Part shown: positions 9,393 to 18,263 of the stretch, piece by piece
Numbering within the stretch: position 1 is the stretch's first letter
How the letters are laid out: each line of letters starts with the position of its first letter
Assembly (NCBI GenBank): GCA_050116575.1
Contig: JASFOJ010000004.1
Location: forward strand, 1-64,000
Direction: 5' to 3'
Source: JAKEGK01 sp050116575
GTDB lineage: Bacteria; Pseudomonadota; Gammaproteobacteria; SZUA-152
Length of the DNA stretch: 64,000 nt
Notes under the pieces: model-generated
Databases searched by the model: none
Seen by the model: the letters and a program-made list of their open reading frames with translations, nothing else
What the model was told of the DNA's origin: nothing
Made by a program: the position numbers and the translations under genes

Positions 9393-9526
9393 CCCCGATG
9401 CCCGTGTTGTCTACAACCCCGAAGGCAACACGGCTCTTTAGCCACCTCTCACCACTGTGGCTATGTTATCCAGTAGCAAGTGCTGGATGTATGTTCCGGC
9501 CCCTACCCCGTGGGGCCGGCTCTTTT
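9393..9526 (+). repeat. Structured repeat copy 1 (most diverged)
   Basis: H1 CCGTGTTG/CAACACGG (9402-9409 with 9426-9433), H2 AGCCAC/GTGGCT (9440-9445 with 9457-9462), invariant H3 (9467-9488) and H4 CCGGCCCC/GGGGCCGG (9496-9503 with 9512-9519) then TCTTTT. In all three variable stems both arms differ from copies 2-4 in a pairing-preserving way. The linker to copy 2 is a long hairpin (9522-9542 with 9582-9602, 19 Watson-Crick pairs plus one G-U of 21) with a nested CAAGAC/GTCTTG stem. Confidence 0.7.
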
Positions 9527-9623
9527 AAATTGCAGCTCCGGCGACCAAGACTTAGGTCTTGTTTACCGCAGTTAGTTACCTGCCGGAGTTGCAATCTAAA
9601 AGGGCACCAAAAATTTGTTCGAA

Positions 9624-9754
9624 CCCCGATGCCGGTGTTGCTTTACCCTTCTCTGGGCAACACCGCTTGAACAGCAGCTCACCGCTGCTGACTCTATCCA
9701 GTAGCAAGTGCTGGATGTAGTTAGCCGGTCTCACCCTCTGAGACCGGCCCTTTT
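9624..9754 (+). repeat. Structured repeat copy 2
   Basis: H1 CGGTGTTGC/GCAACACCG (9633-9641 with 9657-9665), H2 CAGCAGC/GCTGCTG around TCACC (9672-9690), H3 (9696-9716) and H4 GCCGGTCTC/GAGACCGGC (9724-9732 with 9740-9748), then CCTTTT. The linker to copy 3 is a near-perfect 19-bp hairpin, 9748-9766 with 9770-9788, loop GGA, one G-U pair. Confidence 0.75.
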
Positions 9755-9836
9755 CAATATTGGCCCGGAGGGCCGATATTGAAAAGGGTAACCGAGGAAT
9801 GACGGTGAATGGGCCTGTTGGCTGATTACCATTGAA

Positions 9837-9968
9837 CCCCGATGCCGGTGTTGTCTTTTCTCTTCTCTGGGCAACACCGCTTGAACAGCAGCTCACCGCT
9901 GCTGATTCTATCCAGTAGCAAGTGCTGGATGTAGTTAGCCGGTCTCACCCTCTGGGACCGGCCTTTTT
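9837..9968 (+). repeat. Structured repeat copy 3
   Basis: Same fold as copy 2. H1 at 9846-9853/9872-9879; H4 GCCGGTCTC with GGGACCGGC (9938-9946/9954-9962), where an A-to-G change leaves a G-U wobble, then CCTTTTTC. The linker to copy 4 is a perfect 13-bp stem, 9963-9975 with 9989-10001. Confidence 0.75.
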
Positions 9969-10050
9969 CAATGACGGTCGCCGTAGCAGTCATTGAAAAA
10001 GTGCCAAGAGGAATCGCGGTGAACAGTCCCATGGGCCGTTTACCATTGAA

Positions 10051-10182
10051 CCCCGATGCCGGTGTTGTCTTTTCTCTTCTCTGGGCAACACCGCTTGAAC
10101 AGCAGCTCACCGCTGCTGACTCTATCCAGTAGCAAGTGCTGGATCTAGTTAGCCGGCCTCACCCTCTGAGGCCGGTTTTTTT
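10051..10182 (+). repeat. Structured repeat copy 4, ending in a strong terminator
   Basis: Almost identical to copy 3 through H1-H3. H4 is CCGGCCTC (10153-10160) with GAGGCCGG (10168-10175), a double change from copies 2/3 that restores full pairing, followed by seven T residues. No comparable linker hairpin follows, so the array ends here. Confidence 0.75.
10153..10182 (+). terminator. Rho-independent terminator at the end of the array
   Basis: Eight-base-pair GC-rich stem, loop ACCCTCT, then TTTTTTT. This is the strongest intrinsic terminator in the block and would isolate upstream transcription from the dehydrogenase gene at 10407. Confidence 0.8.
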
Positions 10183-10406
10183 AATCCGGAAAAGGGATTG
10201 CGCAAGCGCATCGGGATAAATACCGCTGGTCAATCAAGCCGTTCCCATGGTATTGTTTTTAATATTGTGGATAAAATCACAGCGCCGTAAGAATCGGTAT
10301 TGTACGCTTTCCGCAAACTACCATCATAATTATAACAACCAGCTGTAATACTTTTCCTTCTGTTCCTGGTGGCGAAGCAATACCAATATCTTGATGGTGG
10401 CTTATT

Positions 10407-12644
10407 ATGATTTTTTTCTGCAAGCTAGGACGGAATCTTTTTTACCTGATCATTCTGGTTTTAATGGCCTGCTCCCGCGGCAGCGATAACCATAGCGGAT
10501 CCGGCCTTCAGTCGGGATTGGAAGCACGGCCTCCCAACACCAGTTGCGTTGCACCGGCACAAGGTCCGTTGTCGTCGCCGGAACTTACCCTGGAACCGGC
10601 TTTTCCCAACCTGCCTGCCATGGGTGCGGTGGTCGCGATTCGCCAGGCGCCCGGCGATACTAGCCAGTGGTACGCGGCTCTCAAGGACGGTCGTATTATG
10701 GTGTTCGACAACAATGAAAACACCACAACGGCAACCGAGTTCTTGAATATCCAGTCACAGGTGCTTGACAGTGGTGAACAGGGACTACTGGGAATGGCGT
10801 TTCATCCGGATTACACCACCAACGGCGAAATCTATCTTTATTATTCCACCGATATCCCGAGCCGGCGGTCTATCATTTCCCGTTTCTTCTTTGTCGACAA
10901 CGCCTGGCAGGAAAACATCATCCTGTCTATAAAGCAACCTTACGCCAACCATAATGGCGGTAACATCCTGTTTGGGCCTGATGACGGCTACCTTTACATT
11001 GGTCTGGGCGATGGCGGCAGTGCCGGCGATCCCGACGGCAACGGCCAGAATCCCTCGACACTGTTGGGCTCCATGCTTCGCATTGACGTTGACAGCGGCA
11101 CACCTTACGCGATCCCCGCCGACAATCCTTATGCCGGTAATCCGTTATGTGATGATCCGGATATCGTGAGTAATAGCCAGTATTGCCCGGAAATTTTCGC
11201 TTATGGCCTGCGCAACCCCTGGCGCTGGAGCTTCGACCGCCTGACCCACGAACTATGGGTGGGTGATGTGGGCCAAAATCGCGTGGAAGAAATAGATATC
11301 GTGGCTAACGGCTTAAATTACGGCTGGTCGGTTATGGAAGGCAGTGAATGTTATAACAGTAGCAACTCCAGTTGTAACAATGCCGGAAATTACACGCTGC
11401 CCGTTGCTGAATACAATCACAATGGCGGCAGCGCATCGGTGGTCGGCGGCTACGTTTACCGGGGTAACGATCCTGAACTGGCGTTTTTGCATGGCTCATA
11501 CTTATTTGCCGATACTTACAGCGGCCAGGTGTGGAAGACAACGGGTGATGGCAGCACGTATACCACCGAACCGCTGTTTAGTGCCGGCCAGACCATCTAC
11601 TCTTTCAGTGAATCGCTGACCGGCGAACTGTTTGTACTGGTCCCCAACGGCTCAGGCACCGGTAACAATATTTATCGGCTTGCCCCGGTGGCTGCGGCAC
11701 AACCGGCCACGCCCATCCCCGAAACTCTGTCGGATACCGGCTGTTTCGAGTCAACCAGTCCGCTGGTGCCCGCGACAGGTGTCATCCCCTACGAAGTCAA
11801 CGTACCTCTGTGGTCCGATGGCGCGATTAAACAGCGGTATTTTGCCATACCGGACGGCACGCAGATACAGTTTACGGACCAGGGAGATTTTCTGTTCCCC
11901 GTGGGCAGCGTGTTGGTAAAACATTTCCTGCTCAATGGCAAGCCCATCGAAACCCGCTTGCTCTTGCGTCACCAGGATTACTGGGGGGGCTACAGTTATG
12001 AATGGCAATACGATGCTGACAGTAATCCGGTGGACGCCCAACTGTTAACGGGGAGCAAAACCAAACCAATCGACGGCCAGAATTGGTTATACCCCTCACG
12101 CAGTCAGTGCTTCGAGTGCCACACTAATGTGGCTAATGTGTCGCTGGGGTTACAAACGCTTCAGCTGAACCGGGATTTTACCTATCCTGCCACCGGTAAA
12201 ACCGCCAATCAACTGGACACCTTGCAGGCTGTCCAGCTGCTGTCGTCACCACTAGCAGATCCTTTGCGCAACCGACGGCTCGTTGCATTGGATGATAACG
12301 GAGCAGACGTCGAAACGCGGGCCAAAAGTTACCTGCATGCCAATTGCGTCCATTGTCACCAGCCGGACGGACCGACCCCCGTGACGATAGATTTGTGGTT
12401 TACAACACCGTTGCCAGATATGAATGTATGCAATACGGAACCCCAGGAAGGCGACCTGGGTATCAGCGGAATAAAAATACTGGACCCGGCAGGGACTTTC
12501 GCAGCACCGAATTCCGTCATCACTGCCCGTATGGCATCCCTGGATGAAGCGGTGCGAATGCCGCCGTTGGCCACGGAAATCGTCGACGACGATGCGCTGT
12601 TTGTTTTAAAAAGCTGGGTGGATATGCTCGGAAGCTGCAATTAA
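10407..12644 (+). CDS. Lipoprotein fusion: PQQ-type sugar dehydrogenase + dihaem SO2930-like domain
   Basis: 745 residues with a lipoprotein signal ending LMAC (Cys22). Residues ~50-430 form the beta-propeller of soluble aldose/glucose dehydrogenases of the YliI/GSDH family: GEQGLLGMAFHPDY, NHNGGNILFG, LGDGGSAGDP and GLRNPWRWSFD with the expected His and Arg. The rest (~440-745) matches dihaem proteins of the SO2930 type, with CFECH (Cys568) and CVHCH (Cys647). The fusion would oxidise a sugar or related alcohol/aldehyde with PQQ and pass electrons to its own haems, in the periplasm or at the outer membrane. The substrate is unknown, and no PQQ synthesis genes lie in this window. It is monocistronic and converges with nuoN. 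Confidence 0.8.
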   Translation: MIFFCKLGRNLFYLIILVLMACSRGSDNHSGSGLQSGLEARPPNTSCVAPAQGPLSSPELTLEPAFPNLPAMGAVVAIRQAPGDTSQWYAALKDGRIMVFDNNENTTTATEFLNIQSQVLDSGEQGLLGMAFHPDYTTNGEIYLYYSTDIPSRRSIISRFFFVDNAWQENIILSIKQPYANHNGGNILFGPDDGYLYIGLGDGGSAGDPDGNGQNPSTLLGSMLRIDVDSGTPYAIPADNPYAGNPLCDDPDIVSNSQYCPEIFAYGLRNPWRWSFDRLTHELWVGDVGQNRVEEIDIVANGLNYGWSVMEGSECYNSSNSSCNNAGNYTLPVAEYNHNGGSASVVGGYVYRGNDPELAFLHGSYLFADTYSGQVWKTTGDGSTYTTEPLFSAGQTIYSFSESLTGELFVLVPNGSGTGNNIYRLAPVAAAQPATPIPETLSDTGCFESTSPLVPATGVIPYEVNVPLWSDGAIKQRYFAIPDGTQIQFTDQGDFLFPVGSVLVKHFLLNGKPIETRLLLRHQDYWGGYSYEWQYDADSNPVDAQLLTGSKTKPIDGQNWLYPSRSQCFECHTNVANVSLGLQTLQLNRDFTYPATGKTANQLDTLQAVQLLSSPLADPLRNRRLVALDDNGADVETRAKSYLHANCVHCHQPDGPTPVTIDLWFTTPLPDMNVCNTEPQEGDLGISGIKILDPAGTFAAPNSVITARMASLDEAVRMPPLATEIVDDDALFVLKSWVDMLGSCN

Positions 12645-12772
12645 CCGGAATATGTGGTTTACGCCGTTGCTCAAAAGCAAGGTCCGTGAAACCGGTTGGC
12701 TGTATTAAACGTCGCGGAACTAATGAAAAACCAGCACAGACTATATATGAAACTACGGTATGCAATAACGGG

Positions 12773-14221
12773 TTAGGTGATAGCCGCAGCACAAATGGCC
12801 ATCAGATTGGCCGGATAAATACCTAATGCCAATATCGCCAGGCTGTTCAAACTTAGTATCAGCCGCATATCGGGCGTGGAACTGATAGGCGCGGTCTCTT
12901 CCGGTTTATCGAAGTACATTAACTTGATAATTCGCAGATAGTAAAAGGCGCCGATGACGGAAAAAATAATGGCCACCACCGCCAGCCAGACCAGGTCAAC
13001 GTTTACCACGGCCTGGATCACCGATAATTTGGCATAAAATCCCAGGGTGGGCGGCACACCGGCCATGGAAAACATGAGAATCAACATCATGAATGCGTTC
13101 CACGGGCTGCGCTCGTTCAAGCCTTTAAAATCATCCAGCTTATCGGATTCAAAACCGGCCCGGCTTAACAACATAATCATGCCGAATCCACCGGCACTCA
13201 TTATGGCGTACACAATAGCGTAAAACATGGCTGCGGAGTAACCAGTACTGGTTCCCGACAGTATACCCAGCATAATAAATCCAACATGGGAAATTGTTGA
13301 ATATGCCAGCATGCGTTTGATATTCGCCTGCGCGATGGCGATAACATTGCCAACCCCCATGGACAATATGGCCATAATAATCAGGATATCCTGCCATTGC
13401 GCATGTAAATCACCCATACCCTCAACCAGCAGCCGCATAATCATCGCGAATGCCGCCATTTTCGGCGCGGACCCAATATACAAAGTGACAGCCGTGGGTG
13501 CACCGTGATAGATATCCGGTATCCACATGTGAAACGGCACTGCACCCAGCTTAAAGGCCATACCCGCGATGGTCATCACCATACCCAGAACCAGCACGAT
13601 ATTTTTGGAGTTATCTGACAGGTCCATGGTCGCCAAATGGTCGGCGAATTTGCCGATATCCAGCGTACCGGTCACGCCATACAGCAATGACATGCCGTAC
13701 AACAGGAGCCCCGAGGCAATGGCGCCCAGTACAAAATATTTCATGGCGGCTTCCGAAGCGGTGACCGAATCCCGCTGCAGCGCAACCATGGCATATAACG
13801 ACAACGACAGTAATTCCAGTCCAAGATAGATGGTCAGAAAATTGTGTGCCGACACCATGATCATCATACCCAGTATGCCGAACAGGCCCAGCACGTAAAA
13901 CTCACCCTTGAATAGATTCCTGGCTGCCAGGTAACCGCGAGCATAGATAAATACCACAGCGGACACCAGATAGATAAATAACTTAAGCACGTCAGCCATG
14001 GGATCTTTGACAAACGTGCCGCTGAAGGTGTACACCGTTTCTGTCTCGTGCAGATTAATGGTCAACATGGCGGCCACCACCAGCGTCGCCAACGCTAACA
14101 GGTAGGTGATCACCCGCCGTTCATCACTGATAAACAGATCCGCGACGAGAATAATACACGCCATACTCAGAACAACTATTTCCGGTATCGCTGGTACAAA
14201 GTCAGGCATGTCAATCGTCAT
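12773..14221 (-). CDS. nuoN: NADH-quinone oxidoreductase subunit N
   Basis: 482 residues, a polytopic inner-membrane protein of the antiporter-like family (NuoL/M/N). It forms part of the proton-pumping arm of complex I. Family signatures include the central helices around GMAFKLGAVPFHMWIPDIYHGAPT with the conserved Lys, and AYSTISHVGF. Length is normal. It is the last gene of the nuo operon, 57 bp after nuoM, and converges with the PQQ dehydrogenase gene; no strong terminator is obvious in the 128-bp gap. Confidence 0.96.
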   Translation of the reverse strand: MTIDMPDFVPAIPEIVVLSMACIILVADLFISDERRVITYLLALATLVVAAMLTINLHETETVYTFSGTFVKDPMADVLKLFIYLVSAVVFIYARGYLAARNLFKGEFYVLGLFGILGMMIMVSAHNFLTIYLGLELLSLSLYAMVALQRDSVTASEAAMKYFVLGAIASGLLLYGMSLLYGVTGTLDIGKFADHLATMDLSDNSKNIVLVLGMVMTIAGMAFKLGAVPFHMWIPDIYHGAPTAVTLYIGSAPKMAAFAMIMRLLVEGMGDLHAQWQDILIIMAILSMGVGNVIAIAQANIKRMLAYSTISHVGFIMLGILSGTSTGYSAAMFYAIVYAIMSAGGFGMIMLLSRAGFESDKLDDFKGLNERSPWNAFMMLILMFSMAGVPPTLGFYAKLSVIQAVVNVDLVWLAVVAIIFSVIGAFYYLRIIKLMYFDKPEETAPISSTPDMRLILSLNSLAILALGIYPANLMAICAAAIT

Positions 14222-14278
14222 AACTATTCTCTAACTATTATTCGTTAATCAGTCGTTATACCACTGTTGTACAACGAG

Positions 14279-15796
14279 TTATATTTTGCTTTGCGTTATC
14301 TGGCTCACCAGATGATCGACGGTCGCCGACATCACCTCCAGCAGTGGCGCCGGCCAAAGGCCTACCAGCAACACGGCAATCGCCAGCAATCCCAGTACCA
14401 GAAACTCACGGTTATTGAGGTCTTTAAGGGACTTTACGCCCTCGTTAACAACATCACCAAATATGACCCGCTTGACCATCCAAAGCGTGTAGGCAGCGCC
14501 AAATATCAACGTGGTCGCGGCAAAAAACGATATCCAGAAGTTGGCCTTGAACGACGCCAGGATTACCATGAATTCGCCCACAAAACCTGAAGTGCCGGGT
14601 AACCCCACATTGGCCATGGCAAACAACACCATAAACGCCGCGAATGTCGGCATGGTATTCACCACACCACCGTAGTCCGCAATTTCCCGGCTGTGCAGGC
14701 GGTCATACATGACCCCCACGCACAGGAACATGGCGCCTGATACAAATCCATGAGAAATCATTTGCACCAGCCCGCCTTCTATGCCCATCGCCGCACCGGA
14801 AGTGCTGCCGGTATTGTCCACAATCGTATAGACGATAAAGAAACCCAATGTCACAAATCCCATATGCGAAATTGACGAATAGGCTATAAGCTTCTTCATG
14901 TCTTTTTGCACCAATGCCACGAACGCGATATATACCACCGCAATAAGCGACAATAGTATCATTAGCCAATCCAGTTCACTGGATGCATCAGGTGTGACGG
15001 GCAGGCTAAAGCGTACGAAACCATAGGTTCCCATCTTCAGCATGATGGCGGCCAGCACCACCGAACCCCCGGTAGGCGCTTCTACGTGTGCATCCGGCAA
15101 CCATGTATGTACCGGCCACATGGGAACCTTGACCGCGAAGGCGATTAAAAATGCCAGGAATATATAAATTTGCTCCGTAAGCCCCAGTTTCAGGTTGTGC
15201 AGATCCAGGATGGCGAAGCTGTTGCCCTGGGTAAACATATAAATCAACGCCACCAGCATAAACACCGAGCCTAAAAAGGTATACAGAAAAAACTTGATCG
15301 TGGCATATACCCGGCGCGGCCCGCCCCAAATGCCGATAATCAAAAACATCGGTATCAGCATGGCTTCCCAGAAAACATAAAACAAAATAGCATCAAGAGA
15401 GCAAAACACCCCGATCATCATGCCATTCATGAACAGGAATGCCGCCATGTATTGCGCCACCTTGTACTGGATAACCTCCCAGCCGGCGATAACCACCAGC
15501 ACCGTGGTAAATGCCGTCAATAACACAAGGGGCATCGAAATACCGTCGACCCCCAGATGGTAGTTAACATTGAACGTTTCTATCCAGGGCGACAATTCCA
15601 CGAACTGCATCTGGTACGTGGTGACGTCAAATCCGGTATAAAGCGGTATGGCCAGCAAGAACGTCAAGACCGAGAAAAACAGTGCCAGCCAGCGCGCTGT
15701 ATTTGCATGCTCTTCCTTACCGGCCAACAATACCAAAACACCGCCAATAATCGGTGTCCATATAACCAGGCTGAGCAAGGGTGAATCTGCAAACAT
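14279..15796 (-). CDS. nuoM: NADH-quinone oxidoreductase subunit M
   Basis: 505 residues, about 14 membrane helices. An antiporter-like proton channel of complex I. Visible family marks are the Glu-containing FYVFWEAMLIPMF, the Lys-bearing helix AFAVKVPMWPVHTWLPDAH, and AYSSISHMGFV. It lies between nuoL and nuoN, 52 bp downstream of nuoL, in the usual order. Length is typical. Confidence 0.97.
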   Translation of the reverse strand: MFADSPLLSLVIWTPIIGGVLVLLAGKEEHANTARWLALFFSVLTFLLAIPLYTGFDVTTYQMQFVELSPWIETFNVNYHLGVDGISMPLVLLTAFTTVLVVIAGWEVIQYKVAQYMAAFLFMNGMMIGVFCSLDAILFYVFWEAMLIPMFLIIGIWGGPRRVYATIKFFLYTFLGSVFMLVALIYMFTQGNSFAILDLHNLKLGLTEQIYIFLAFLIAFAVKVPMWPVHTWLPDAHVEAPTGGSVVLAAIMLKMGTYGFVRFSLPVTPDASSELDWLMILLSLIAVVYIAFVALVQKDMKKLIAYSSISHMGFVTLGFFIVYTIVDNTGSTSGAAMGIEGGLVQMISHGFVSGAMFLCVGVMYDRLHSREIADYGGVVNTMPTFAAFMVLFAMANVGLPGTSGFVGEFMVILASFKANFWISFFAATTLIFGAAYTLWMVKRVIFGDVVNEGVKSLKDLNNREFLVLGLLAIAVLLVGLWPAPLLEVMSATVDHLVSQITQSKI

Positions 15797-15848
15797 TAAT
15801 TGTTGTCCTTCTTTTTATTTCTTCTTGCTTGTTATCAGAGTTTTGATG

Positions 15849-17813
15849 TCACTTCACTAACCACACGAAGTACCAGACGAATGCCACCAGCCCGATAATC
15901 ATGGTAAATGCGTAGTGATATAAATAACCGGTTTGGATATGACGGATCTTGGACGATACCCATGCCACGCCCCTGGCAGATCCATTGACCATGGCGCCAT
16001 CGATCAGCTTGACGTCGCCAATATTCCAGAATAAGCGCCCTACGCCCCTGGCGCCACCGGCAAAAAACCAGTCGTTAAATTCGTCAAAGCCGTATTTCCT
16101 CACCAACAGGTTGTATAGCCAGCTGACTTTCGTACAAATTGTCTCGGGAATATCCGGCCGTTTTTCATAAAAGTACCACGCTGAGCCCAGCCCCAACATC
16201 GCCAGCCAAAACGGGGCGGACATTAAGCCATGACCAATGAAATGCCCCATGGAAAATTGCTCTGCTTCTTCTGCCAGTGCAGCGTGTTGTGGAGCCACAT
16301 GGATAGCGTTACCAAAATAATCACCAAACACGATGGGCTCGATCCAGTAACCTGCGATCACCGATGGAACTGCCAGTAAAATAAGTGGTACGGTCACCAC
16401 CAGCGGAGATTCATGCACATGGGATCGCGTATGCTCGTCCATTCGCTCTTTGGTATGAAAGACCAGGAAAAACATCCGGAATGAATAAAATGCGGTAACA
16501 AACACACCCAGCAGCACACAGACGTACGCAAATCCCGATCCGGTGATTTGTGAAGCACCAACGGCCTCAATAATGGAATCCTTGGAGAAAAAACCCGAAA
16601 ATCCCGGAAAACCTATTAATGCCAGGGAACCAATCAACATACAGCCATAGGTGATGGGCATATATTTACGCAATCCGCCCATTTTTCGAATATCCTGTTC
16701 ATGGTGCAACGCGATAATCACCGAACCGGCCGCCAGGAACAACAATGCCTTGAACGCCGCATGGGTCATTAAGTGGAAAATACCGGCCGCATAAGCCGAC
16801 GCCCCCAGCGCTACCGTCATGTAACCCAATTGTGACAACGTGGAATAGGCGATCACGCGCTTGATATCGTTGGCAACGATACCCAGGAACCCCATAAACA
16901 ACGCGGTAATAGCGCCGATGACCAATACAACGCTTAACGCGGTTTCTGACAACTCGAATAACGGCGACATCCGGGCCACCATGAAAATACCCGCCGTTAC
17001 CATGGTGGCGGCGTGGATCAACGCCGAAATAGGTGTCGGGCCTTCCATGGAATCGGGCAACCACACGTGCAATGGTACTTGCGCTGATTTGCCCATCGCA
17101 CCGATGAACAACAAAATACAAATCACGGTCATCACCGACCAGTCTGTGCCTGGAAAGACCTGCATGGTTATATTGGCCATGGCCGGCGCCGCCTTGAACA
17201 CCTCGGCATAGTCCATACTGTTGAAATACATAAGGACAGCAGCAATGCCCAATACGAACCCAAAGTCGCCAACGCGGTTTACCAAAAACGCTTTCAGGTT
17301 GGCATAAATCGCCGACTCCCGTGTGTACCAGAATCCGATCAACAGGTATGACACCAACCCCACGGCTTCCCAACCGAAAAACAGTTGCATGAAATTGTTG
17401 GACATGACCAACATCAACATGGAAAACGTGAACAATGAAATATAACTGAAAAAGCGCTGATAACCCGGATCATCGTGCATATAACCGATAGTATAAATGT
17501 GCACCATCAACGACACAAAAGTCACCACCAGCAACATCATTGCGGTTAGATGGTCGATCAAAAAGCCCACTTCGAACTTGACACCATCACTGATCAACCA
17601 GGTATATATCGAACCATTAAAGTTTTCAGCGCCCTCAATAACATGATGGTTGAACACCACAATTGACAATACGAATGAAATGGCAACGCTGATATTGGTG
17701 ATCCAATGGGCGCCCGCACGGCCGATTTGCCGGCCGAACAACCCGGCGATGACCGCGCCAAACAGTGGAGACAGCACGATGGCCAGATAGATTTGTTCCA
17801 TAGAATCAGTCAC
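15849..17813 (-). CDS. nuoL: NADH-quinone oxidoreductase subunit L
   Basis: 654 residues, the largest antiporter-like subunit, with the C-terminal lateral helix extension. The core shows FFGWEAVGLVSYLLIGFW, GKSAQVPLHVWLPDSMEGPT and AYSTLSQLGYM. It pumps protons at the distal end of the membrane arm. The start is taken as GTG at 17813 because AAGGAAA lies six to seven bases upstream; an ATG four codons later is less well placed. It follows nuoK by 14 bp. Confidence 0.97.
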   Translation of the reverse strand: MTDSMEQIYLAIVLSPLFGAVIAGLFGRQIGRAGAHWITNISVAISFVLSIVVFNHHVIEGAENFNGSIYTWLISDGVKFEVGFLIDHLTAMMLLVVTFVSLMVHIYTIGYMHDDPGYQRFFSYISLFTFSMLMLVMSNNFMQLFFGWEAVGLVSYLLIGFWYTRESAIYANLKAFLVNRVGDFGFVLGIAAVLMYFNSMDYAEVFKAAPAMANITMQVFPGTDWSVMTVICILLFIGAMGKSAQVPLHVWLPDSMEGPTPISALIHAATMVTAGIFMVARMSPLFELSETALSVVLVIGAITALFMGFLGIVANDIKRVIAYSTLSQLGYMTVALGASAYAAGIFHLMTHAAFKALLFLAAGSVIIALHHEQDIRKMGGLRKYMPITYGCMLIGSLALIGFPGFSGFFSKDSIIEAVGASQITGSGFAYVCVLLGVFVTAFYSFRMFFLVFHTKERMDEHTRSHVHESPLVVTVPLILLAVPSVIAGYWIEPIVFGDYFGNAIHVAPQHAALAEEAEQFSMGHFIGHGLMSAPFWLAMLGLGSAWYFYEKRPDIPETICTKVSWLYNLLVRKYGFDEFNDWFFAGGARGVGRLFWNIGDVKLIDGAMVNGSARGVAWVSSKIRHIQTGYLYHYAFTMIIGLVAFVWYFVWLVK

Positions 17814-17827
17814 GTTTTATTTCCTTA

Positions 17828-18133
17828 TTATCCCTTGAGTGAATCCAGGTCTTCTACGTTAATGGTCCTGCGGTTACGAAACAGCACTACAAGAATAGCC
17901 AGCCCGATGGCGGCTTCCGCCGCCGCGACAGTAAGGATAAAAAAAACAAATACCTGTCCGGCCATGTCACCAAGAAAATGGGAGAAGGCAACAAAATTCA
18001 TATTCACGGCGAGCAGCATAAGCTCGATCGCCATCAATAATATGAGGACATTCTTACGATTAAGGAAAATTCCCGCGACGCTGATACAAAACAGTATCGC
18101 ACCGAGAATCAGAAAATGCGAGAGTGATAACAT
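17828..18133 (-). CDS. nuoK: NADH-quinone oxidoreductase subunit K
   Basis: 101 residues with three membrane helices, the family length. The two conserved membrane glutamates are seen in LLMAIELMLLAVN and in TVAAAEAAIGLAI. Part of the E-channel linking quinone reduction to proton transfer. It lies 130 bp after nuoJ, the widest gap but one within the operon, and 14 bp before nuoL. Confidence 0.97.
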   Translation of the reverse strand: MLSLSHFLILGAILFCISVAGIFLNRKNVLILLMAIELMLLAVNMNFVAFSHFLGDMAGQVFVFFILTVAAAEAAIGLAILVVLFRNRRTINVEDLDSLKG

Positions 18134-18162
18134 GAGTCCCCTAACCTTCCCTTTTCTTTAAA

Positions 18163-18181
18163 TTATCCAAATACTGGATAA
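18163..18181. other. Small hairpin in the nuoJ-nuoK gap
   Basis: TTATCCA pairs with TGGATAA around AATAC in the 130-bp nuoJ-nuoK spacer. No T-run follows in either direction, so it is not a clear terminator; it might affect mRNA processing. Confidence 0.25.
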
Positions 18182-18263
18182 GTTTGAACTGAATAATTGT
18201 TTTGTTACTACAGGTAACCTGGATCCGCTACGGCATGAACAAAGGCTTAAGTTCCGTACAGAC

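Larger units (their letters stand above)
9190..10182 (+). repeat. Tandem array of four structured, terminator-ended elements
   Basis: Four copies of a ~130-nt core begin with CCCCGATGCC at 9393, 9624, 9837 and 10051 (spacings 231, 213, 214). A fragment resembling the end of a copy overlaps the cytochrome stop codon (9190-9240). Each core folds into H1 (GGTGTTG/CAACACC type), H2 (AGCAGC/GCTGCT type), H3 (ATCCAG/CTGGAT, with identical sequence TCCAGTAGCAAGTGCTGGA in all copies) and H4, a GC-rich stem followed by T-runs. Long linker hairpins join the copies. Stem changes are mostly compensatory. H1 loop lengths differ by one base between copies 2 and 3, so no reading frame is conserved. I infer a structured RNA or terminator-like repeat; no known family is recognised. 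Confidence 0.8.

Noticed and set aside
9576..10110. Minus-strand frames with nearly identical starts in the array
   Set aside because: Their similarity only reflects the nucleotide repeats; the repeats carry paired changes and one-base length differences that do not preserve a frame.
9393..10182. CRISPR array
   Set aside because: Repeats are ~130 nt with strong internal hairpins and structured linkers, not short direct repeats with unique spacers; no cas genes.
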